In this document: piece after piece, positions 1 to 3,772 of the stretch
How positions within the stretch are numbered: the first letter of the stretch is position 1
Layout of the letters: every line of letters begins with the position of its first letter
From: Atribacterota bacterium
Lineage (GTDB): Bacteria > Atribacterota > Phoenicimicrobiia > Phoenicimicrobiales > Stramentimicrobiaceae
Direction: 5' to 3'
NCBI GenBank assembly: GCA_028696495.1
Contig: JAQVGY010000009.1
Location: 1 to 5,828 of the forward strand
Length of the DNA stretch: 5,828 bases
The notes under the pieces: model-generated
Seen by the model: only the letters and a program-made list of their open reading frames with translations
Told to the model about the DNA's origin: nothing
The model's database searches: none
Program-made: the position numbers and the translations under genes

Positions 1-31
1 TTGCTTACTATTAAATAGGAGAGAAGTCATA

Positions 32-37
32 TATAAT
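32..37 (+). promoter_or_regulatory. Possible -10 element for the OsmC-family gene
   Basis: A consensus TATAAT hexamer lies about 37 bases before the OsmC-family start codon. That would place transcription start near position 44 and leave a leader of about 30 bases containing the strong Shine-Dalgarno sequence at 57-66. No good -35 hexamer sits at 16-18 bp spacing; TTGCTT at the window start is too far away (25 bp). The call rests on the -10 match alone in an AT-rich stretch, so it is tentative. Confidence 0.35.
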
Positions 38-73
38 AGGTGTAAATCAATTAAAAAAGGAGAAGGATTTATC

Positions 74-511
74 ATGTCAAAATTATTTAAGATACAGGCA
101 ACCTGGCTGGAAGGAACCCAGGTTGAGAGTGAAACAAGGGAATTTAAGATGCTTTTGGATAAACCAAAAGAAGAAAATGGTACCAACCTGGGGCCTAAAC
201 CTTCTGAAGTCACACTACAGGCTCTAGGTGGCTGTCTCATTTTTGCCTATCTTTATGCTGCTAATAGATTAGAGGTAGCTATTGATGGTTTGAAAGTAAA
301 TATTGAAGGAGAGATGGTTCCTGGTGGCTGGATGGATGAAAATAATGGTAAGCGAACCGGCTTTAAGAATGTACACTTTGAAGTAGAGGTCAAAACTAAT
401 CATTCCAGAGAAGAGATAGAAAAGGTTCACAACTTGGCATTAAAAGCATCACCAATGTATGATAATTTTATCAATCCTATAAAGGTAACCGATTCTTTCT
501 TAATAATCTAA
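74..511 (+). CDS. OsmC-family protein, lacking the second catalytic cysteine
   Basis: This 145-residue protein has the layout of the OsmC/Ohr superfamily, small cytoplasmic dimers of which many reduce organic hydroperoxides with a pair of cysteines. The N-terminal beta strands (about residues 3-30) are followed by a PKPSEVTLQALGGC segment (41-54), the usual start of the central helix carrying the first cysteine (C54). A beta region follows at about 70-108, then a helix with SREEIEKVHNLALKASPMYDNF (111-132). In peroxidatic members this last helix normally has Cys-Pro; here it reads Ala-Ser-Pro (125-127). C54 is the only cysteine in the protein, so the classical disulfide chemistry is unlikely and the substrate is unknown. 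The start is fixed by AAGGAGAAGG at 57-66, 7 bases before the ATG. It is separated from lexA by 167 bases holding lexA's own promoter, so it is probably a separate unit. Family assignment is good; function is unassigned. Confidence 0.85.
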   Translation: MSKLFKIQATWLEGTQVESETREFKMLLDKPKEENGTNLGPKPSEVTLQALGGCLIFAYLYAANRLEVAIDGLKVNIEGEMVPGGWMDENNGKRTGFKNVHFEVEVKTNHSREEIEKVHNLALKASPMYDNFINPIKVTDSFLII

Positions 512-532
512 ACACTTTGCTCTAATTTATTG

Positions 533-548
533 ATACAAAAGTTTGTAT
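533..548. repeat. Perfect 7-bp inverted repeat, ATACAAA-AG-TTTGTAT
   Basis: Two 7-base arms are separated by only 2 bases, 22 bp after the OsmC stop codon. The loop is too tight and the arms too AT-rich for a convincing intrinsic terminator, and no clean U-run follows (TTATAA comes next). Opened to a 4-base loop it leaves a weak 6-bp stem. It could be a protein-binding site or a weak 3'-end hairpin for the OsmC transcript. I cannot tell which. Confidence 0.4.
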
Positions 549-552
549 TTAT

Positions 553-564
553 AAACTCCGGTTT
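553..564. promoter_or_regulatory. Second candidate LexA box, AAAC-TCCG-GTTT
   Basis: The half-sites AAAC and GTTT at 4-base spacing are identical to those of the palindrome inside the lexA promoter (613-624), and the two sites are exactly 60 bp apart. The arms extend to a 6-bp inverted repeat (ATAAAC/GTTTAT, 551-566). The central four bases are not symmetric, unlike the promoter site. It could be an auxiliary operator upstream of the -35 region, or simply a small inverted repeat in AT-rich DNA. Similarity and position are seen; LexA binding is inferred. Confidence 0.4.
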
Positions 565-585
565 ATTATGTTCACACAATAATAA
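563..585. repeat. AT-only inverted repeat TTATTAT / ATAATAA with 9-base loop
   Basis: Seven-base arms at 563-569 and 579-585 flank GTTCACACA. The left arm overlaps the end of the upstream AAAC-N4-GTTT element. All paired bases are A/T, so hairpin stability would be low, and no function is evident. It is recorded because the 512-605 interval is dense in inverted repeats and otherwise has no coding content. Confidence 0.25.
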
Positions 586-605
586 CTTGATGTTAGTATT
601 TTTGC

Positions 606-634
606 TTGACGGAAACATATGTTTGCTTTACAAT
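606..634 (+). promoter_or_regulatory. lexA promoter, TTGACG-N17-TACAAT
   Basis: A -35 hexamer TTGACG (606-611) and a -10 hexamer TACAAT (629-634) are separated by exactly 17 bp, matching the sigma-70/sigma-A consensus at five of six positions in each box. Transcription would begin near 641, leaving about 38 bases of leader before the lexA ATG at 679. The spacer contains the perfect palindrome at 613-624, so a repressor bound there would block RNA polymerase directly. This is the expected architecture of an autoregulated SOS promoter. Confidence 0.8.
613..624. promoter_or_regulatory. Probable LexA operator (SOS box) in the lexA promoter spacer
   Basis: AAACATATGTTT is a perfect 12-bp palindrome lying wholly between the -35 and -10 boxes. 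The B. subtilis-type LexA/DinR operator is built on GAAC-N4-GTTC, often CGAACATATGTTCG. The present site keeps the AAC/GTT core, the 4-base ATAT centre and the symmetry, and changes only the outermost base of each half-site. LexA proteins characteristically repress their own genes, which supports the assignment. Binding is inferred, not shown. Confidence 0.7.
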
Positions 635-678
635 GTGATTACCTGGTATTGCATAAAAAATTTATTAGGAAAAAGATT

Positions 679-1290
679 ATGACTTTCGATAAGGAAATGC
701 TTACCAAAAAACAGAAGGCGGCTTTAGAGGTTATTCGTACTAAAATAGAACAGACTGGCTATCCCCCCACAGTTCGGGAATTGAGCAAGGCTCTGGGAGT
801 CCTTTCCTCTGCTACCGCCTTTAAATACCTTAAAGTTCTGGAAAAGAAAGGATATATCAAGAGGGAAAAAGAGAAAACAAGAGCCATTAGACTGCTGCCT
901 CAGGCTCGTAACCTGCCCTTGATTGGTAAAGTTGCTGCCGGTAACCCCCTGCTCGCTTTACAGGAATATACAGAGGTAATTCCAGTACCGGAGGAACTGG
1001 CAGGTACAGAAGGAAGTTTTCTGGTTCGAGTGGAGGGAGACAGTATGCTTGGTGACCATATCCTGGATGGAGACTATGTCATAGTGCATCCTCAGAATAA
1101 TGCTGATAATGGGGACCTTGTTATTGCCCTGCTCAACCAGGAAGAAGTAACCGTGAAAAGGTTTCACAAGAATAAAGACAGAATAACTTTAAAACCATCC
1201 AACCCGGCTTATCAGCCTATTATTACCAGAGATGTAAAAATTTTAGGCAAAGTAACCGGTATTATCCGCAGATTCAATGGGAGGAAATAA
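679..1290 (+). CDS. lexA: LexA repressor, SOS response regulator
   Basis: LexA represses SOS genes and, when RecA filaments form on damaged DNA, cleaves itself and releases them. Numbered from the ATG at 679, the protein has 203 residues (E. coli 202, B. subtilis 205). Residues 8-73 form the winged helix-turn-helix (LTKKQKAALEVI, then GYPPTVRELSKALG, recognition helix about 43-54, wing to RAIRLL). The linker leads to PLIGKVAAG with the Ala87-Gly88 scissile bond. The S24-type protease domain has Ser122 in GDSM and Lys160 in TVKRF. All catalytic features are intact. An in-frame ATG exists at 619, but it lies inside the promoter spacer, upstream of the expected transcript start, and adds 20 residues unlike LexA. 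AGGAAAAA at 667-674 is well placed for 679. The recognition helix (SSATAFKYLKVLE) departs from the common S-STVH-HL pattern, which may relate to the AAAC/GTTT operator variant. The DUF72 gene follows after 8 bp, so lexA probably heads an operon reaching dinB. Confidence 0.96.
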   Translation: MTFDKEMLTKKQKAALEVIRTKIEQTGYPPTVRELSKALGVLSSATAFKYLKVLEKKGYIKREKEKTRAIRLLPQARNLPLIGKVAAGNPLLALQEYTEVIPVPEELAGTEGSFLVRVEGDSMLGDHILDGDYVIVHPQNNADNGDLVIALLNQEEVTVKRFHKNKDRITLKPSNPAYQPIITRDVKILGKVTGIIRRFNGRK

Positions 1291-1298
1291 CGAAAATT

Positions 1299-2126
1299 AT
1301 GCTTTACATAGGAACTTCCGGTTTTAGTTATCAGGACTGGATCGGACCATTTTATCCGGAAAACACCGAAAAAGGAGATATGTTAACACTCTATGCCAGG
1401 CAATTTAATACAGTGGAAATTAATTCCTCTTACTACCGGATTATGCCTGCTGCCATTTTTTACCATTTAGAACGCAAGGTCCCGGCTGACTTTAAATTTG
1501 TAGTAAAGGCAAATCAGGCCATGACTCATGTCCGTGATAAAAATGAAGCTGTATTTCAGGAATTTGAATCTTCCCTGCAACCAGTTCTGAAAAGTAATAA
1601 ACTGGGCTGTGTTCTGGCACAATTCCCCTACTCTTTCCATTACAATAACGACAACCTTGATTATCTGCTCTATGTAAAAGAAAGGATAGGTTATACTCCC
1701 CTCATTGTAGAATTTCGCAACAACTACTGGATAAAAGATCTGGTATTCGAATTTCTTAAAAAAAATGAAATAGGGTTTTGTATGGTAGACCAGCCACCCC
1801 TCAAAGGGTTAATCTCTCCTATAACAGTGGTAACCTCGCCACTGGGCTATATACGTTTTCATGGACGTAATAAAGAAAAATGGTGGCAGCATGAACATGC
1901 CTATCAACGCTATGATTATCTCTACAGTGAACAGGAATTAGAGGAATGGGTGCCTAAAATTAAAGAGGTTATCAGAAAGACCGATAACCAGTACATCTTT
2001 ATGAACAACCACTATAAGGGGAAGGCAACTAAGAATGCTTTAATGTTGATGAAGTTGCTGAGACAGGAGATAAAGATAACCGATACTACTTTAACAGATA
2101 TTCAGAATAAGATTAAAGATAGATAA
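1299..2126 (+). CDS. DUF72 (YecE) family protein
   Basis: This 275-residue protein is a full-length member of the DUF72/YecE family, which has a TIM-barrel-like fold and no firmly established biochemical role. Family motifs appear in order: YIGTSGFSYQDW (3-14), FYP (18-20), FNTVEINSSYYR (36-47), DFKFVVKANQAMTH (64-77), LAQFPYSFHY (106-115), VEFRNNYW (137-144), FCMVDQPP (160-167), YIRFHGRNKEKWW (184-196), YLYSEQELEEW (207-217) and FMNNHYKGKATKNAL (234-248). Charged and aromatic residues cluster at strand ends, as expected of a barrel active site. No signal peptide or membrane segment is seen, so it is probably cytoplasmic. GGGAGG at 1279-1284, inside the end of lexA, is the likely ribosome site, though 14 bases from the ATG is long. 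The 8-bp gap to lexA implies cotranscription and LexA control. A repair-related role is inferred from context only. Confidence 0.9.
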   Translation: MLYIGTSGFSYQDWIGPFYPENTEKGDMLTLYARQFNTVEINSSYYRIMPAAIFYHLERKVPADFKFVVKANQAMTHVRDKNEAVFQEFESSLQPVLKSNKLGCVLAQFPYSFHYNNDNLDYLLYVKERIGYTPLIVEFRNNYWIKDLVFEFLKKNEIGFCMVDQPPLKGLISPITVVTSPLGYIRFHGRNKEKWWQHEHAYQRYDYLYSEQELEEWVPKIKEVIRKTDNQYIFMNNHYKGKATKNALMLMKLLRQEIKITDTTLTDIQNKIKDR

Positions 2127-2143
2127 TAAAGAACAAAAACAGG

Positions 2144-2514
2144 CTCCCTTTCAAAGTAAGTATAGCCAATATTATTGCCGACAGAGTACCCGGGAATGTT
2201 TTCATCACTCTCCCCTGTCCTGCTCTCTTATCTCAGCTGTTATCTGAAAGTACACTATCCGGCACATTACCTGGCTACACTGCTTACCTATGAGATGGGT
2301 TATTTTATTAATGGCTTTCTTATTATTAGAAGATGAAACAGGACTCTTTGAAGCTATCGCCTTCCCTGAAGTGTTCCAGCATTACTTCTCTTTAATGGTT
2401 AAAGAGGGGCTGTTGATTATTAAAGGCAAGATGAGTGACAAAAGCGGTGAAGAAAAAATAATCATACAGGAAATAAAAAACCTCTATTCCTACCTGGAAG
2501 AAAACAGATTATAA
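2144..2514 (+). pseudogene. Degraded DNA polymerase III alpha-type gene (dnaE remnant)
   Basis: Three collinear pieces recall conserved blocks of bacterial DnaE, each in a different frame. Piece 1 (2144-2212; LPFKVSIANIIADRVPG then ITL) loosely resembles the block near 'LPxxxxDxIAxxIPxxxxITL' and is the weakest. Piece 2 (2217-2307; LLSYLSCY, YLKVHYPAHYLATLLTYE, MGYF) clearly matches the 'SYxTAYLKAHYPAEFxAALL' block. Piece 3 (about 2311-2514; MAFLLLEDETGLFEAIAFPEVF and on to a natural-looking end) is the C-terminal OB-fold. In an intact DnaE of about 1000-1150 residues, pieces 2 and 3 are separated by some 200 or more residues, so a large internal deletion and frame change lie near 2307-2311. 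The PHP domain and catalytic aspartates are missing. An open frame of 74 codons starts at ATG 2290, but its first seven residues are an out-of-frame reading of piece 2, and no ribosome site precedes it. GYF after the LL block suggests the short error-prone DnaE type rather than the replicative one; this is inference. Position between lexA and dinB fits a former SOS mutagenesis cassette. Confidence 0.8.
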
Positions 2515-2545
2515 TCAGGATATCCAAAGAAGGGATGCCAGCAAC

Positions 2546-3772
2546 ATGGAAGTTGTTAAAAAAAACTCTATTATTCATCTGGATTTAGATGCTTTCTTCG
2601 CTTCGGTAGAGCAGCGAGATAATCCTCAATATGCCGGTAAACCGCTTATTGTAGGTGGTATATTTAAGAAAAATGGGGAGTTATCCCGGCGAGGTGTGGT
2701 CTGCTCTGCCTCTTATCAAGCCAGGAAATATGGTATCCATGCCGGGATGCCTATCTGGGAAGCCCGGCAAAAATGTCCCGGGGCTATTTTTACCCCTGCA
2801 CGTATCAGATATTACCAAACCTCTTCCCAATACTTTTTCCGTATATGCAGTGCTTATACTCCCTTTGTTGAACAAGTGAGTATTGATGAAACTTTTCTGG
2901 ATGTTAGCAGCTGTGAGGCGCTGTTCGGTACCGCAGAAGAAATCGCCCGGGAAATTAAACAAAGAGTAAAAGAGGAACTGCGTCTTCCCGTTTCAGTAGG
3001 TATCGCCTCCAATAAATTTCTGGCTAAAATTGCTACCAATATGGGCAAACCGGATGGTTTTCTCATTCTGCCAGAGGGGAAAGCAGTAGATATCCTATCC
3101 GAACTGCCTATTTCCAAATTATGGGGGATTGGGCAGAAGTCAGCTAAAAAACTTAATCGGGCAGGTATTTTCAAAATAAAACAATTAATAACGATGCCGG
3201 ATATTATCCTGCAAGAAATCTTAGGAGAAAATGGACCTAAGTTAAAACAACTGGCACAGGGTATCGACCATGACCCGGTGGTTTGTTCAGAAGAGGTAAA
3301 ATCAATCAGCAGAGAAACGACTTTCCCCGAGAATATTACAAACCGGGAGAGATTAATGAAAATACTTCTGGCTTTGAGTCAAAACGTTGGTTATACCGCA
3401 CGTAAAAAAGATTATTCAGGCAAGACCATTACTTTAAAGATACGCTTTGCCCCTTTTACTACCATCCAAAAATCAACCACCATAGAAAGAGCTACCAATC
3501 TTGATAATACCATCTTTCAGAAAGCAAAGGAGCTTCTCTCTTCAATCAATATCAGACAACCGGGAATACGTCTGCTGGGTATAAAACTCTCTTCACTTCA
3601 AAAGGGAAAACAGCCCAGACAACTCGATCTTTTAAATAATCAGGATGGGGAAGAAAAATGGATTAAACTGGTTTCTTCTGTAGATAAAATTCGGGAAAAA
3701 TATGGTTCTTACTCAATCCAGCGTGCTGCACTTTTAAAAGAAAAGAAGGATGATATTAGTAAAAAATTATAG
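2546..3772 (+). CDS. dinB: DNA polymerase IV (Y-family translesion polymerase)
   Basis: DinB copies past damaged bases at low fidelity and is classically SOS-induced. This 408-residue protein is complete. The palm begins at IIHLDLDAFFASVEQ (9-23), with metal ligand D13 and F18 at the steric-gate position equivalent to E. coli F13. The finger motif GVVCSASYQARKYG is at 50-63, and VSIDETFLDV (111-120) supplies the catalytic pair D114/E115. SVGIASNKFLAKIATNMGKPDG and LWGIGQKSAKKL mark the end of the palm and the thumb helix-hairpin-helix. The little-finger domain follows, then QLDLL (359-363), a beta-clamp binding motif, and the conserved KIREKYG tail segment. Between GG (37-38) and RRG (48-50) there are 9 residues instead of 3 in E. 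coli Pol IV, a small finger-loop insertion. GAAGGG at 2529-2534 lies 11 bases from the ATG. It begins 31 bp after the dnaE remnant, with no clear promoter or SOS box of its own, so it is likely driven from the lexA promoter. Its last 6 bases overlap the convergent sbcC gene. Confidence 0.96.
   Translation: MEVVKKNSIIHLDLDAFFASVEQRDNPQYAGKPLIVGGIFKKNGELSRRGVVCSASYQARKYGIHAGMPIWEARQKCPGAIFTPARIRYYQTSSQYFFRICSAYTPFVEQVSIDETFLDVSSCEALFGTAEEIAREIKQRVKEELRLPVSVGIASNKFLAKIATNMGKPDGFLILPEGKAVDILSELPISKLWGIGQKSAKKLNRAGIFKIKQLITMPDIILQEILGENGPKLKQLAQGIDHDPVVCSEEVKSISRETTFPENITNRERLMKILLALSQNVGYTARKKDYSGKTITLKIRFAPFTTIQKSTTIERATNLDNTIFQKAKELLSSINIRQPGIRLLGIKLSSLQKGKQPRQLDLLNNQDGEEKWIKLVSSVDKIREKYGSYSIQRAALLKEKKDDISKKL

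Noticed and set aside
619..678. N-terminal extension of lexA starting at ATG 619
   Set aside because: It starts inside the promoter spacer and operator, upstream of the predicted transcript start, and its 20 residues do not resemble LexA.
958..1167. Open frame on the - strand opposite lexA
   Set aside because: It is antisense to the conserved protease domain of lexA and its translation resembles no known family.
2290..2514. A stand-alone 74-residue hypothetical protein
   Set aside because: No ribosome site precedes the ATG. Its first seven residues are an out-of-frame reading of a DnaE block, and the rest is the DnaE C-terminal OB-fold, so it is treated as part of a pseudogene.
2681..3174. 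Overlapping open frames on the - strand opposite dinB (2681-2962 and 2854-3174) and a + frame at 2655-2879
   Set aside because: They are shadows of dinB, with no ribosome sites or recognisable domains.
3382..3393. LexA-box-like AAAC-GTTG-GTTA inside dinB
   Set aside because: It has an imperfect half-site, lies deep within coding sequence, and has no promoter elements nearby.
3731..3740. Palindrome CTTTTAAAAG near the dinB 3' end
   Set aside because: It is a short AT-rich palindrome within coding sequence, with no partner element; chance is sufficient.
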